From Flavobacteriales bacterium (GTDB lineage Bacteria; Bacteroidota; Bacteroidia; Flavobacteriales; Flavobacteriaceae), in the NCBI GenBank assembly GCA_026993355.1, contig JALWTX010000015.1, forward strand, positions 92,777 through 156,776: a DNA stretch of 64,000 nt, read 5' to 3'. The notes below the pieces were generated by a model that was not told the origin of the DNA, searched no databases, and worked only from the letters and a program-made list of their open reading frames with translations. Positions 36,597 through 46,316 of the stretch are shown here, piece after piece; positions within the stretch are counted from its first letter, which is position 1, and each line of letters starts with the position of its first letter. Made by a program: the position numbers and the translations under genes.

Positions 36597-38168
36597 TCAT
36601 TCTACAATAAAAGGTTTTATAAACTCTTTTGTACGGATAAAATAAATACCTTTGGCGAGGTATCGTATATCAATTTTGTTTTGGTCCGGAAGGACTTGCT
36701 TAACCAATTTGCCATCCGAAGCATAAATTTTAACTGTTTGGAAAGGCTTATTATTTTTTAAATAAATAAAATGATGAGCCGGATTAGGGTAAACCTCTAC
36801 TTGCACGGAACTATTTTGATTAATTAAGGCTAACCGGCTGAAATCAGGAATGCCGTAACCATAATAATTATCCGGATTATGATACCGGTCAGCTATTGCT
36901 ATTAAGGCCTCTTTTATCTCTGCGGGTTGTTTGTCCGGCATAGCTTGAACCATACAAGCAACGATTCCGGCTATAATGGGTGATGAGAATGAAGTCCCGT
37001 TATTAGACAAAATTTGATGGTTATAATAAACCGTGGCACCTTGCCCCATGGCCATAACATCAGGTTTAATACGTCCATCGGCTGTTGGGCCTATAGAGCT
37101 GAATCCTGTTCGTATTTTATTGCTATCAACAGCTCCGACAGTAATTACCCCTTGGGCATCTGCAGGGAAACCTATTTTAGGCCATTGGCTATTTTGCCCG
37201 GAGTTGCCAGCCGATACAACTACATTAATACCTCGCGATACAGCTATCTCTGCGGCCCGGCTGATAAAAGCTGAGTGGCCATTCAAATCGGCCTGACTGT
37301 AATTATATTCGGGACGGTCAAATAAGTTGTAGCCTAAAGAGGTATTAATAACATCAACGCCAATACTGTCAGCTCTTTCGGCTGCTTCTGCCCAATAACT
37401 TTCTTCGAGTGGGGTTTCGTGGGTTACATCTTCTGAAATATAAAGAGCCACTGAAACATCGGGCGCCGTCCCGACAAATAGACCATTGCTTTTGGCTACA
37501 ATAGTTGATAATACTTCTGTGCCATGATAATGATATTGATAGACATTTGGGTTATGACCAACAAAATTATAGGTGTCTATAAGTTTATGTTCAACAAAAA
37601 GATGATGAAAAAAAGCACTGGTATCAACCTGTTTAAAGCCGGCATCAATAACGGCTAATAAAACATTTTGTCCGGTGTAATTATGCTGATGCAATAAGGC
37701 AGCGTTTAACATGTTTATTTGCGTTGAAGCTTGGCCATAATCGTATGTAGTGCGTTGTTGTTGCTTTTGCTTTTGAGGCATAGTATTAGGCCTGTTGACA
37801 ATGCCAAAATTTTTATTGGCAAACTCTATCCGGTTTACAAAATCAAACCCGGTTAACGCCCGGATATCATGTTCCGTGCCTTGTACATGAATGGCATTAA
37901 GCCATTTAGACTTAGCTTTATAAGTGATGCCATTGGCATTGACAATTTGTGAAATATAATTATTGTCTACCGGTACATCTTTTTCATCCAAGTTTATATG
38001 CAGACGTTCTCGTCGGTCTAAGGCTCGTTGTGAAAGCATGTTTGACGGATGATCCAAATAATCAGTCGCTTGTGGTTTGTCACTAAAATAAACCCAGGCA
38101 TCTTCTATGGTTTGACTGTAACCGGTCAAGAAGAAAAAGAAATAGAGCAAGAAAAGATATTTTTTCAT
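36597..38168 (-). CDS. Secreted S8 subtilisin-like serine peptidase with T9SS sorting domain
   Basis: A 523-residue secreted protease. From the ATG at 38168, a signal peptide (ending FFLTGYSQ) precedes an N-terminal pro-region. The S8 domain has the catalytic Asp in LLAVIDAGFK, His in YHYHGTEVLSTIVA, the oxyanion Asn in NVVVSAGNSG and Ser in NNGTSFSSPIIAG. A type IX sorting domain (about the last 75 residues) begins VEVYPNPAHHFIYLK and ends KPFIVE. The open frame reaches 38207, but the -7 box at 38184-38191 lies inside that extension. The FMN oxidoreductase follows after 16 bp. Confidence 0.93.
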   Translation of the reverse strand: MKKYLFLLYFFFFLTGYSQTIEDAWVYFSDKPQATDYLDHPSNMLSQRALDRRERLHINLDEKDVPVDNNYISQIVNANGITYKAKSKWLNAIHVQGTEHDIRALTGFDFVNRIEFANKNFGIVNRPNTMPQKQKQQQRTTYDYGQASTQINMLNAALLHQHNYTGQNVLLAVIDAGFKQVDTSAFFHHLFVEHKLIDTYNFVGHNPNVYQYHYHGTEVLSTIVAKSNGLFVGTAPDVSVALYISEDVTHETPLEESYWAEAAERADSIGVDVINTSLGYNLFDRPEYNYSQADLNGHSAFISRAAEIAVSRGINVVVSAGNSGQNSQWPKIGFPADAQGVITVGAVDSNKIRTGFSSIGPTADGRIKPDVMAMGQGATVYYNHQILSNNGTSFSSPIIAGIVACMVQAMPDKQPAEIKEALIAIADRYHNPDNYYGYGIPDFSRLALINQNSSVQVEVYPNPAHHFIYLKNNKPFQTVKIYASDGKLVKQVLPDQNKIDIRYLAKGIYFIRTKEFIKPFIVE

Positions 38169-38183
38169 AAAAAAATTATTGAA

Positions 38184-38191
38184 CAAATATA
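38184..38191 (-). promoter_or_regulatory. -7 box for the subtilase gene
   Basis: TATATTTG on the minus strand, 15 bp before the ATG at 38168. It faces away from a matching -7 box for the divergent gene at 38237-38244. Confidence 0.55.
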
Positions 38192-38236
38192 AAATTTTCT
38201 TAAACAATTTTCGTTATAATGACCTGTTTATATTCT

Positions 38237-38244
38237 TATATTTG
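38237..38244 (+). promoter_or_regulatory. -7 box for the coiled-coil protein gene
   Basis: TATATTTG 13 bp before the ATG at 38258. It shows that the upstream in-frame ATG at 38219 is not the start. Confidence 0.55.
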
Positions 38245-38257
38245 CAAAAAAAGGTTT

Positions 38258-38842
38258 ATGAAAAACACATTTTGGTTATTGTTTTTGTTGTCGACCGGTT
38301 TTACATGGGCACAAAAAGGGACGGATATTGATTTAACTAAAGGTAATATCAAAGATAAATTTGAGGTTCTTTACACCCGGTCCGGTAGTTATAAAGATTA
38401 CAAGGTTATTAAGCAGTATTTGTTTCGTCAATTGGAAAAACAAGTTTTGGATACACTTCAAAAGCAAAAATCTACATTGACACAAGTCCGGCAAAAAACG
38501 CAAGATTTGCAAGACAAAATTGACCAATTACAAGCCCAATTAAATTTAAGTAAGAAAAAAATTGAAGATTTACAAAAGGAGAAAAACCAGATTTCTTTGG
38601 CTGGAATGTCTATTGATAAAGATAGCTATCAATGGTTGGTTTGGTCTATTATTGTCTTTTTAATATTAGGTTTAAGCTACTTTATTTTTATGTTCAAAAA
38701 TAGTTTGCAAACAACTAAGACTGCTAAATTTAATTTAACCAAGCTGGAAGAAGAATATAATACTTTTCGTGCCAATGCATTAGAACGGGAGCAGTTATTG
38801 AAACGGCAATTGTTAGATGAACAAAAAAAGCATCAAGCTTAA
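38258..38842 (+). CDS. Membrane-anchored coiled-coil protein
   Basis: A 194-residue protein of unknown function. A cleavable signal (WLLFLLSTGFTWAQ) is followed by a polar segment. A long coiled coil lies at about residues 55-110 (LTQVRQKTQDLQDKIDQLQAQLNLSKKKIEDLQ), a transmembrane helix at about 128-147, and a second charged coiled coil on the cytoplasmic side (about 160-194). Related flavobacterial proteins are, as I recall, sometimes mislabelled as a tRNA guanine-N1 methyltransferase, but nothing here resembles TrmD. It is convergent with mnmA. Confidence 0.75.
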   Translation: MKNTFWLLFLLSTGFTWAQKGTDIDLTKGNIKDKFEVLYTRSGSYKDYKVIKQYLFRQLEKQVLDTLQKQKSTLTQVRQKTQDLQDKIDQLQAQLNLSKKKIEDLQKEKNQISLAGMSIDKDSYQWLVWSIIVFLILGLSYFIFMFKNSLQTTKTAKFNLTKLEEEYNTFRANALEREQLLKRQLLDEQKKHQA

Positions 38843-38877
38843 TAGTTTGATGCGGTATAAATTATTAGACACTTTGT

Positions 38878-40071
38878 TTAGCTGATAACCCCGGAACCTA
38901 TTAATTCATCATCAAGGTACCACGCAGCAAATTGCCCTTCGGCAATGGCTTGTTGCGGTTCAAAAAATTCTATCCAAAGCACATCCTCAAATTGATGTAA
39001 ACGTGCTTTTCGTAAAGGTTGTAAATGCCGGTAACGCACTTCGACATCCATTGTTTCACCCGGTTTTAAAGCCAAATCGGGCCGTACCCAATGCAATTCA
39101 TCATTGTTAATTTTTAAAGCACTGCGATATAAGCCGGGGTGCGTATAATGTTCGCCGATATAGACAATATTTTTATCTACATCGGTGTCAATGACAAAGG
39201 TACGTTGTTTAAAACCGCCTATATTAAGCCCTTTGCGTTGGCCTTTGGTAAAATAATGTGCACCTTGATGTTTACCGACAACTTTACCGTCTTCAGGTTT
39301 AAAGTTGTATGTGCGTCCTAAGTATTCTAAACGTTGGCGTTCATTTTCAAAGCGTTCAGGTGTTTCAAATTGGTCATAATATTCTCGTGGAATGACAATA
39401 ATGTCGCCTTCTTTGGGAGCGAGTTGTTGACGTAAAAAGTCGGGCAAATTGACTTTACCGACAAAACAAAGCCCTTGGCTGTCCCGTTTGTCTGCTGTTA
39501 CAAATCCGGCTTCTTTGGCTAAGCGTCGTACTTCGGGTTTATCTAACTCGCCTATTGGGAACAGGGCATGTTTGAGTTGCGCTTGATTGAGTTGCGCCAA
39601 AAAGTAACTTTGGTCTTTTTTAGGGTCTACACCGGCCAGTAATTGATAATAGGTTTCACCATCTTTTTCAATTTGACCTTTACGGGCATAATGGCCGGTT
39701 GCCACAAAATCGGCACCGTATTTTTGGGCTTCCTCCCAAAACAAATCAAATTTTATTTCACGATTGCATAAAATATCAGGATTGGGCGTTCGTCCCCGTT
39801 CATATTCACGAAACATATAATCGACCACCCGTTTAAAATATTTTTTCTTAAAATCGAATATTTTAAAAGGAATCCCGAGTGCCTCGGCTACCTTCCGGGC
39901 ATCTTCACTGTCTTTAATCCATTGCATTTCATCTGTAATCGTGTAGCGAGTATCATCCCAGTTAAGCATGAATGCGCCCATTACGTCATAGCCTTGATCC
40001 AATAATAATTTTGCGGCCACACTGGAGTCTACACCACCCGATAAACCGACTACTACTTTTCCTTTACTCAT
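38878..40071 (-). CDS. mnmA: tRNA-specific 2-thiouridylase
   Basis: MnmA introduces the 2-thio group at U34 of tRNA-Lys, -Glu and -Gln. The 397-residue protein has the PP-loop GLSGGVDSSVAA at the N-terminus, the catalytic cysteine in NPDILCNREIKF, and the persulfide cysteine in RDSQGLCFVGKV. It is a little longer than E. coli MnmA because of an insertion around residues 235-265. Its ATG overlaps the stop of the upstream Idi-ManA fusion gene by one base, so the two are co-translated. Confidence 0.95.
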   Translation of the reverse strand: MSKGKVVVGLSGGVDSSVAAKLLLDQGYDVMGAFMLNWDDTRYTITDEMQWIKDSEDARKVAEALGIPFKIFDFKKKYFKRVVDYMFREYERGRTPNPDILCNREIKFDLFWEEAQKYGADFVATGHYARKGQIEKDGETYYQLLAGVDPKKDQSYFLAQLNQAQLKHALFPIGELDKPEVRRLAKEAGFVTADKRDSQGLCFVGKVNLPDFLRQQLAPKEGDIIVIPREYYDQFETPERFENERQRLEYLGRTYNFKPEDGKVVGKHQGAHYFTKGQRKGLNIGGFKQRTFVIDTDVDKNIVYIGEHYTHPGLYRSALKINNDELHWVRPDLALKPGETMDVEVRYRHLQPLRKARLHQFEDVLWIEFFEPQQAIAEGQFAAWYLDDELIGSGVIS

Positions 40072-41534
40072 TATAAATTTATTTTTAAGATATGTCCCGG
40101 TTCTGTTACTTTGATATTTAACTCATCAACTGCTGCTGGTAATAAAATGGTTTCACCTTTTTCAAAATTTTGGCCATTTATGAGATATCTTCCTGCCGGG
40201 TTCATTAAAATGACAAAACTATCCAGATGTTTCAAATCTATATTTAAATTTTTATCCAAGTTTATTTTCTCTATCTCAAAATAAGGTGTTTTGGTTTTTT
40301 CTTTTGTTTCTATACGCGGTTGTTTATTAAAATCAATGGCTTTTAGGGCCAATTCGGTATGAAGCTGTCGCGGCTTACCATCCAAACCTTTCCGGTTCCA
40401 ATCAAAAATACGGTAGGTAATATCTGAGGTTTGTTGCACTTCGGCTAACAGAACGCCTTTTCCAATGGCATGGACTGTACCGGCAGGAATATAAATGGTA
40501 TCACCGGCTTTTACTTCTATTTGTTGCATTAACTCGTTTAATCTACCTTCTTCTAAGGCTGCCAAATAGCTCTTTTTATCTACCCCTTTCTTAAATCCTA
40601 CATAAATAACGCTGCCGTGATCCGCCTGAATAATATGCCATAATTCATTTTTACCAAAAGATTGATGCTCTTTTTGGGCCATAGCATCATCTGGATGAAC
40701 TTGTATGGACAAATCATCTGCTGCATCAATGTATTTAATAAGCAGTGGAAAATTGTTTCCATATTTTTGGTAAACTTTTTTCCCTAAAATTTCTTCGGGA
40801 AATTTTTGAATTAATTCTTGCAAATTGCCACCTTTAAAATAGCCTTGATTAATGATGGAATAGTTACCGGACACAGTTGAAATTTCCCAACTTTCACCGG
40901 TTTTGTCCGAAGGAATATCCTTGTTTAAAATACTTTTTAACTTATGGCCACCCCAAGGTTTTTCCTTAAAAATAGGTTTGAATTTAAGGGGGTGTTTTAA
41001 AAAATGATGATTTAATTCTTGTTGCAAACGATTTAAGGAATTTTTAAAAATAATTTTAAACCATTCTGTATAAGATTGCGGATTTTTTTGCATATCGCGC
41101 CTTATCTGTCCTAAATTTTCCCATTTGTACGCCATCACTTCATCAGAATTTAGAACCGGCTTATCATTGCTGAAACCAATCATTACATGATCGAGTTCGT
41201 GTTCTGTCAGGCCGTTGTCAAAAGGTGCTTTATAAATAAAATGAAAAACTTCCGTTAAATCAGCTTTTAAACCCATTTCTTCTAGCAAACGGCGTTTGCC
41301 GGCCTCAATATTTGTTTCGTTTTTTCGTTGATGACTACAAACTGTATTGGTCCACAATCCGGGAGAGTGATATTTGTGGGCAGCACGTTGTTGCATAAGC
41401 AATTCGCCGCGATCATTAAAAATGAAAACAGAAAAAGCCCTATGCAAAAGCGCTTGTTCATGAGCTGCCATTTTAGGGGCATAACCCATCACTTCATCTT
41501 GTTTATTCACCAAAATAACTTGTTCTTCTTTCAT
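40071..41534 (-). CDS. Fusion of isopentenyl-diphosphate isomerase (type I) and mannose-6-phosphate isomerase
   Basis: A 487-residue bifunctional protein in one uninterrupted frame. Residues 1 to about 170 are a type I IPP isomerase of Nudix fold, with metal and catalytic residues lined up with E. coli Idi: His25, His31, Cys66 in TNTVCSHQR, His68, Glu111 and Glu113 in TEHELDH. From about residue 178 a class I mannose-6-phosphate isomerase begins (FKPIFKEKPWGGHKL), with zinc-site motifs QVHPDD, GKNELWHII and PAGTVHAIG. The N half feeds isoprenoid synthesis and the C half mannose/GDP-mannose metabolism. I see no internal stop or start that would separate them. mnmA follows with a one-base overlap. 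Confidence 0.9.
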   Translation of the reverse strand: MKEEQVILVNKQDEVMGYAPKMAAHEQALLHRAFSVFIFNDRGELLMQQRAAHKYHSPGLWTNTVCSHQRKNETNIEAGKRRLLEEMGLKADLTEVFHFIYKAPFDNGLTEHELDHVMIGFSNDKPVLNSDEVMAYKWENLGQIRRDMQKNPQSYTEWFKIIFKNSLNRLQQELNHHFLKHPLKFKPIFKEKPWGGHKLKSILNKDIPSDKTGESWEISTVSGNYSIINQGYFKGGNLQELIQKFPEEILGKKVYQKYGNNFPLLIKYIDAADDLSIQVHPDDAMAQKEHQSFGKNELWHIIQADHGSVIYVGFKKGVDKKSYLAALEEGRLNELMQQIEVKAGDTIYIPAGTVHAIGKGVLLAEVQQTSDITYRIFDWNRKGLDGKPRQLHTELALKAIDFNKQPRIETKEKTKTPYFEIEKINLDKNLNIDLKHLDSFVILMNPAGRYLINGQNFEKGETILLPAAVDELNIKVTEPGHILKINL

Positions 41535-41551
41535 ACAGAAAAATATTGGAG

Positions 41552-41559
41552 CAAAGATA
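41552..41559 (-). promoter_or_regulatory. -7 box for the Idi-ManA/mnmA operon
   Basis: TATCTTTG on the minus strand, 17 bp before the ATG at 41534. Confidence 0.5.
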
Positions 41560-41590
41560 AAAATTAATTAAGTCTTATGGAAAAATTGTT

Positions 41591-41598
41591 TACTTTTG
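41591..41598 (+). promoter_or_regulatory. -7 box for the DUF4395 gene
   Basis: TACTTTTG matches TAnnTTTG and leaves a leader of about 65 nt before the ATG at 41671. The leader contains GTCAG and CTGAC arms that could form a small stem. Confidence 0.45.
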
Positions 41599-41670
41599 TA
41601 ACAAAAATTACCGTTTATGGTGTCAGTTTGTAGGAACCCTGACGACTATTCAAACAAAACTAAAGATATT

Positions 41671-42153
41671 ATGAAACAAAAATTTTCATTTAGAGAACAA
41701 CCTCTTCCTCACCAACGCATTGAAGTTTGTCCAACGTCGTTAGACCATGTAAATAAAAACTTGATAAAGGCATATAGCAGTATTGTTTTGATTGTCTTGA
41801 TGTATACTTTATTTACTGGACATTATTGGGCGATGTATTTGATCAGTTTAGATTTTTTAATCCGTGTTTTTGCCGGTATAAAATACAGTCCGCTTTGTAA
41901 TTTTTTAACTGCCAGTTTAAAAATAACGCCTTTAAAACCGGTTTTGGTCAATGCAGCCAGCAAAAAAATTGCGGCAAAAGTAGGGTTAATCTTTGCTTTG
42001 GCGGTTTCTATTTTTCATTTAATGGGCTTTGAATTACTCAGTGACATATTTATTGATATGTTTGCTATTGCAATATCTTTAGATTTGTTTTTTAATTATT
42101 GTTTGGCTTGTAAAATGGAAAGCATGTATTTAACTTATTTTAAAAAGCATTAG
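41671..42153 (+). CDS. DUF4395 family membrane protein
   Basis: A 160-residue membrane protein with four predicted helices and the DUF4395 pattern. A conserved N-terminal segment QRIEVCPTSLDHVNKNLIKAY carries a cysteine, and LDFLIRVFAGIKYSPLCNF and a C-terminal FNYCLACKMES cysteine pair follow. The function of the family is unknown. The ATG at 41671 is preferred over one at 41617, because the -7 box at 41591 and the noncoding look of the intervening sequence fit a leader. A strong terminator follows. Confidence 0.8.
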   Translation: MKQKFSFREQPLPHQRIEVCPTSLDHVNKNLIKAYSSIVLIVLMYTLFTGHYWAMYLISLDFLIRVFAGIKYSPLCNFLTASLKITPLKPVLVNAASKKIAAKVGLIFALAVSIFHLMGFELLSDIFIDMFAIAISLDLFFNYCLACKMESMYLTYFKKH

Positions 42154-42178
42154 TTTTTTATCGCTTTTAATGTAACTC

Positions 42179-42208
42179 AAGGGCGGTTGAAATTTTTCAA
42201 CTGCCCTT
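42179..42208 (+). terminator. Rho-independent terminator after DUF4395 gene
   Basis: A 13-bp stem with one G-T pair (42179-42191 with 42196-42208) and a 4-nt loop, followed by TAATTT. Confidence 0.75.
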
Positions 42209-42374
42209 TAATTTATCTACATAAGAAGCAGCATATTGTCCAAAAAAATATATTCATTTATAAGGTTATTGGCATAAGCTTGGTAATTAGTTTACTTACA
42301 AAAATTATGGAGATATTTTGAATATTAAAAAAAAGCTAAACAACCAAATTCAATCATTTAGCTTTGTGAGGTTG

Positions 42375-42446
42375 TGCCCCTGCCAAGAATCGAACTTGGA
42401 TCTACGGTTTAGGAAACCGCTATTCTATCCATTGAACTACAGGGGC
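42375..42446 (-). tRNA. tRNA-Arg (anticodon CCU)
   Basis: A 72-nt cloverleaf on the minus strand. Acceptor arms are GCCCCTG and CAGGGGC with discriminator A. The D-arm includes GTTCAATGGATAGAAT. The anticodon stem GCGGT/ACCGT closes the loop TTCCTAA, giving anticodon CCU for the AGG codon. The T-arm contains GTTCGATTC. CCA is not encoded. Confidence 0.95.
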
Positions 42447-42491
42447 TTAATTTAAATTTGATTTAAATAAGAAAAAACCTAATTTTATAAG

Positions 42492-42525
42492 AGACCTACT
42501 AGGTTTTCGAAAACCTAGTAGGTCT
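42492..42525. repeat. 34-bp perfect palindrome, REP-like, after clpC
   Basis: A perfect inverted repeat of 16 bp per arm around a central CG, arms beginning AGACCTACTAGG. It lies 48 bp past the clpC stop and 46 bp upstream of the tRNA 5' end. It may act as the clpC terminator, but its symmetry and my recollection of similar palindromes in other Bacteroidota genomes suggest a dispersed repeat. Confidence 0.6.
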
Positions 42526-42572
42526 TTAAATAGTTATAGAAAAGTATTTATGTAATTTTAATTGTCAAAGTT

Positions 42573-45179
42573 TTAAACGCTTTCATTTTCGTCTTTCTTT
42601 GGCTGATCCGGTTTATTAGCCGGTTTTTCGACTTTAAAAAACAATTTATCATCTTTAGGGTTATAATCCATTAAAACGACATCGCCTTCGTTGACATGAT
42701 CTTCTAATATTTCTTCCGCCAAAGCATCTTCTACATATTTTTGAATGGCACGATTTAGCGGACGGGCACCATATTGTTTATCATAACCTTTTTCGGCAAT
42801 AAAATCTTTGGCTTTGTCGGTCATTTTAAAATCATAGCCCAGTTCTTTGATGCGTTTATAAACCTTTTCAAGTTCTATATCGATAATTTTATGAATGTCT
42901 TCTTTTTTTAAGGCATTAAAGATGATAATATCATCAATACGGTTTAAAAATTCAGGTGCAAAAGTTTTTTTCAAGGCTTTTTCAATCACCCCTTTGGCAT
43001 GTTCTTCTGCTTGTGACAACTTCGCACTGGTACCAAATCCAACGCCTTGTCCGAAATCTTTAAGCTGCCGCGCCCCAATATTTGAGGTTAAAATAATAAC
43101 GGTATTTCTAAAATCAACTTTGCGTCCCAAACTATCGGTGATAAAGCCCTCATCCAAAATTTGCAACAGCATATTAAAGATGTCGGGGTGCGCTTTTTCG
43201 ATTTCATCAAATAAAATGACAGAATAAGGCTTACGGCGTACTTTTTCGGTTAATTGCCCACCTTCTTCATAGCCGACATATCCCGGAGGCGCCCCAATAA
43301 GGCGCGACAGAGCAAATTTCTCCATGTATTCACTCATATCAATACGGATCAGGGCATCGGTATTATCAAAAAGTTCTTTGGCTAAGACTTTAGCCAATTG
43401 GGTTTTGCCTACACCGGTTTGTCCTAAGAATATAAACGAACCAATAGGTTTATTCGGATCCTTTAATCCCAAACGATTCCGTTGAATGGCTTTCACCACT
43501 TTTTTAACCGCTTCATTTTGCCCAATCACTTTGGTTTTTAAAATGTTTGTTAAGTTTTTGAGCTTGGATGTTTCAGCTTGGGCAATACGGTTAACCGGAA
43601 TACCGGTCATCATCGAAACCACATCGGCCACTTCTTCTTCGCCTACGGTATGGCGCAGTTCTTTCATTTCGTCTTGCCATTTTTCTTGCGCTTTAAGTAA
43701 TTCGCTTTCGACATATTTTTCGTCATCGCGATACTTGGCCGCCAATTCAAATTGTTGGGCTTTTACGGCTTCTTGCTTTTTATTTTTAACTTCTTCCAGT
43801 TTATTTTCTAAGGACAGAATATATTCCGGAACGACTATATTTGTAATATGTACGCGCGAACCGGCTTCGTCCATGGCATCAATAGCTTTGTCCGGCAAAT
43901 TACGATCCGTCATATAACGGTTCGTCAGTTTGACGGCGGCTTCTATGGCTTCATCCGTAAAATTAACATTGTGATGACTTTCGTATTTATCTTTGATGTT
44001 GTGCAAAATCTGAATGGTTTCATCGACGCTGGTCGGTTCGACTAAAACCATTTGGAAACGACGTGCCAAAGCACCATCTTTTTCGATATACTGACGGTAT
44101 TCATCTAAGGTCGTGGCGCCAATTGTTTGTATTTCACCGCGTGCTAAGGCCGGTTTAAACATATTTGAGGCATCTAACGAGCCTTGTGCCCCTCCCGCAC
44201 CGACTATAGTATGAATTTCGTCAATAAACAAGATAACATCTTTGTTTTTGGTTAATTCATTCATCAGTGCTTTCATGCGTTCTTCAAATTGGCCACGGTA
44301 TTTAGTGCCGGCCACTAAACTGGCCAAATCAAGGGCAATAACGCGTTTGTTAAACAAAACACGGGAAACTTTTTTTTGAACAATTCGTAAAGCCAAGCCT
44401 TCGACAATGGCTGATTTACCCACACCCGGTTCGCCTATTAAGATGGGATTGTTCTTTTTACGGCGGCTTAATATTTGCGAAACGCGTTCTATTTCTTTTT
44501 GGCGTCCCACTACCGGATCCAATTTTCCTTCGGCTGCCAAACGGGTTAAATCCCTTCCAAAATTATCTAAAACAGGCGTTTTGGATTTTTGCTGTCTTTT
44601 TTTAGGAATGCCCATGCGACCACTTTGTTCCGCTGATTCGCCATCACCAAACGGATTGTCAGATTCATTTAAAGGAATGCCGTTAAACAAATCATCATTT
44701 CCGGGTGTTTCCGGTTTTTCATCTATGGGGTTGCCAAACATAAATTTGTAGGTTTCCTTTAAATCGTCATAATCAATGTCATACCGGTTAAAAATACGGG
44801 TTACCGGATCGTCTTCGTTGTATAATATACTCATGAGCAAATGAGCAGTGTTTATTTCGTCTTCTTTAAATGATTTTGAGAGCAAATTGGATCGTTTTAA
44901 AGCATTAGACGCTTGATGTGTCAAAGTAATAACCGACTTGTCTTGAACGGTCAGATTCGTTTCCGATTTGGCAGGAATCAATTGACGAATTTTCATCAAC
45001 AAACGTTCAAGCGGGGCATTGTATTCTTCTTTTAAGATGTTTAAAATTTTATTATCTTCAGCTTTTAATAAGGCATAAACCAAATGTTCGGTTCCGACAA
45101 ATTTATTGCCGTTTTTATATGCTAAATCCCGGCTGTCCAGGATGATTTTTTTTAAGGTGTTTGAATATTTCTCTTCCAT
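42573..45179 (-). CDS. clpC: ClpC-type AAA+ unfoldase, ATP-binding subunit of Clp protease
   Basis: An 868-residue class I Clp/Hsp100 ATPase that unfolds substrates and feeds ClpP. The double Clp_N domain (1-145) is followed by AAA module 1 with Walker [10 protein letters not shown] and Walker [11 protein letters not shown] short middle domain with a UVR-like segment ([17 protein letters not shown]) is typical of ClpC rather than ClpB. AAA module 2 has GQTGVGKTQ and [11 protein letters not shown]. The C-terminal D2-small domain is present. A ClpP-binding loop is expected near VGFGTSAK but is not clear-cut. The gene stands alone, divergent from parA. Confidence 0.93.
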   Translation of the reverse strand: MEEKYSNTLKKIILDSRDLAYKNGNKFVGTEHLVYALLKAEDNKILNILKEEYNAPLERLLMKIRQLIPAKSETNLTVQDKSVITLTHQASNALKRSNLLSKSFKEDEINTAHLLMSILYNEDDPVTRIFNRYDIDYDDLKETYKFMFGNPIDEKPETPGNDDLFNGIPLNESDNPFGDGESAEQSGRMGIPKKRQQKSKTPVLDNFGRDLTRLAAEGKLDPVVGRQKEIERVSQILSRRKKNNPILIGEPGVGKSAIVEGLALRIVQKKVSRVLFNKRVIALDLASLVAGTKYRGQFEERMKALMNELTKNKDVILFIDEIHTIVGAGGAQGSLDASNMFKPALARGEIQTIGATTLDEYRQYIEKDGALARRFQMVLVEPTSVDETIQILHNIKDKYESHHNVNFTDEAIEAAVKLTNRYMTDRNLPDKAIDAMDEAGSRVHITNIVVPEYILSLENKLEEVKNKKQEAVKAQQFELAAKYRDDEKYVESELLKAQEKWQDEMKELRHTVGEEEVADVVSMMTGIPVNRIAQAETSKLKNLTNILKTKVIGQNEAVKKVVKAIQRNRLGLKDPNKPIGSFIFLGQTGVGKTQLAKVLAKELFDNTDALIRIDMSEYMEKFALSRLIGAPPGYVGYEEGGQLTEKVRRKPYSVILFDEIEKAHPDIFNMLLQILDEGFITDSLGRKVDFRNTVIILTSNIGARQLKDFGQGVGFGTSAKLSQAEEHAKGVIEKALKKTFAPEFLNRIDDIIIFNALKKEDIHKIIDIELEKVYKRIKELGYDFKMTDKAKDFIAEKGYDKQYGARPLNRAIQKYVEDALAEEILEDHVNEGDVVLMDYNPKDDKLFFKVEKPANKPDQPKKDENESV

Positions 45180-45528
45180 AAGGCATCAAAAATTTATAGT
45201 TGTAAAAATAAGAATATTTTTGAATAGTTGCTGTTAATAAATATTTAAAGTTTCTAAATATAAATTTATCGTAGCAGTATCGATGCTTTAAGCAAAAATG
45301 GTGCCGTAGTCTATTGTTAATAAGGGGTGTAAAAAGCATGCTAGTTAAAAAGGTGTTTAAATTTCTTTTTTTGAATTTTATCCTTCAGCGTGTTTAAAAA
45401 TTCATATTTTAATTAGCAACCTGTTGATAGTCATATTATCAATATAAAAATAGTGTTAAATAAAATGCTGCGATTTATACTTAAAGATTTATTTTGTATT
45501 TTTACATTTCAAAAAATTAAGTTTTTAA
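45180..45528. other. Divergent intergenic region between clpC and parA
   Basis: A 349-bp AT-rich region with no convincing ORF. Before parA there is TACATTTC, a seven-of-eight match to the -7 consensus, about 20 bp upstream of the ATG. I found no parS-like palindrome here. Confidence 0.5.
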
Positions 45529-46314
45529 ATGGGAAAAGTTATCGCTATAGCCAATCAGAAAGGAGGAGTGGGAAAAACCACGACAGCTGTCAATTTGGCA
45601 GCCGCTTTGGGGGTATTAGAAAAGAAAGTTTTATTAATTGATGCAGATCCGCAAGCCAATGCGTCGTCCGGTTTAGGTGTTGATATAGAAGAAGCACCTG
45701 CCGGTACTTATGAATTGTTGGAACATGAAGCCGAGGCCAAAGAAACCATTATAAAAACCGGTACACCTAATTTGGATTTGATTCCTTCACACATTGATTT
45801 GGTTGGGGTAGAAGTAGAATTGGTTAACAAACCCAAACGTGAATTTATGCTAAAAGAGGCGATTAAAGACATTAAAGATGAGTATGATTATGTTTTAATT
45901 GACTGTGCGCCTTCTTTAGGCTTGATTACTTTAAATGCTTTAACTGCTGCCGATTCGGTTATTGTGCCTATTCAATGTGAGTATTTTGCTTTGGAAGGAT
46001 TAGGTAAATTATTAAATACCATCAAGAATGTGCAACAAATACACAATCCGGACTTAACGATTGAAGGCTTATTATTGACCATGTATGATGCGCGTTTAAA
46101 ATTGTCTAATCAGGTAGTGGACGAAGTCAAGAAACATTTTGGTGATATGGTTTTTGATACCGTTATACAACGAAATGTCCGCTTGAGTGAAGCGCCCAGT
46201 TTTGGTGAAAGTATTTTGGAATATGATGCCACCAGTAAAGGTGCGGTTAATTATTTGAATTTGGCAGATGAATTGATCAAAAAAAATAGTGAACAAAACG
46301 AAGAAGTAGAATAG
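45529..46314 (+). CDS. parA: ParA/Soj chromosome-partitioning ATPase
   Basis: A 261-residue ParA-type Walker ATPase that binds DNA nonspecifically and moves ParB-parS complexes. The deviant Walker A motif NQKGGVGKTTTAVNLAAAL is at the N-terminus. Walker A' LLIDADPQANASSG and Walker B YVLIDCAPSLGL are present. The protein lacks the N-terminal helix-turn-helix of plasmid ParAs, so it is the chromosomal Soj type. parB follows after two bases. Confidence 0.95.
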   Translation: MGKVIAIANQKGGVGKTTTAVNLAAALGVLEKKVLLIDADPQANASSGLGVDIEEAPAGTYELLEHEAEAKETIIKTGTPNLDLIPSHIDLVGVEVELVNKPKREFMLKEAIKDIKDEYDYVLIDCAPSLGLITLNALTAADSVIVPIQCEYFALEGLGKLLNTIKNVQQIHNPDLTIEGLLLTMYDARLKLSNQVVDEVKKHFGDMVFDTVIQRNVRLSEAPSFGESILEYDATSKGAVNYLNLADELIKKNSEQNEEVE

Positions 46315-46316
46315 TT

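Noticed and set aside
43486-43917. 143-codon open frame antisense to clpC
   Set aside because: It lies opposite conserved ClpC sequence and has a Ser/Thr/Phe-rich translation typical of antisense frames.
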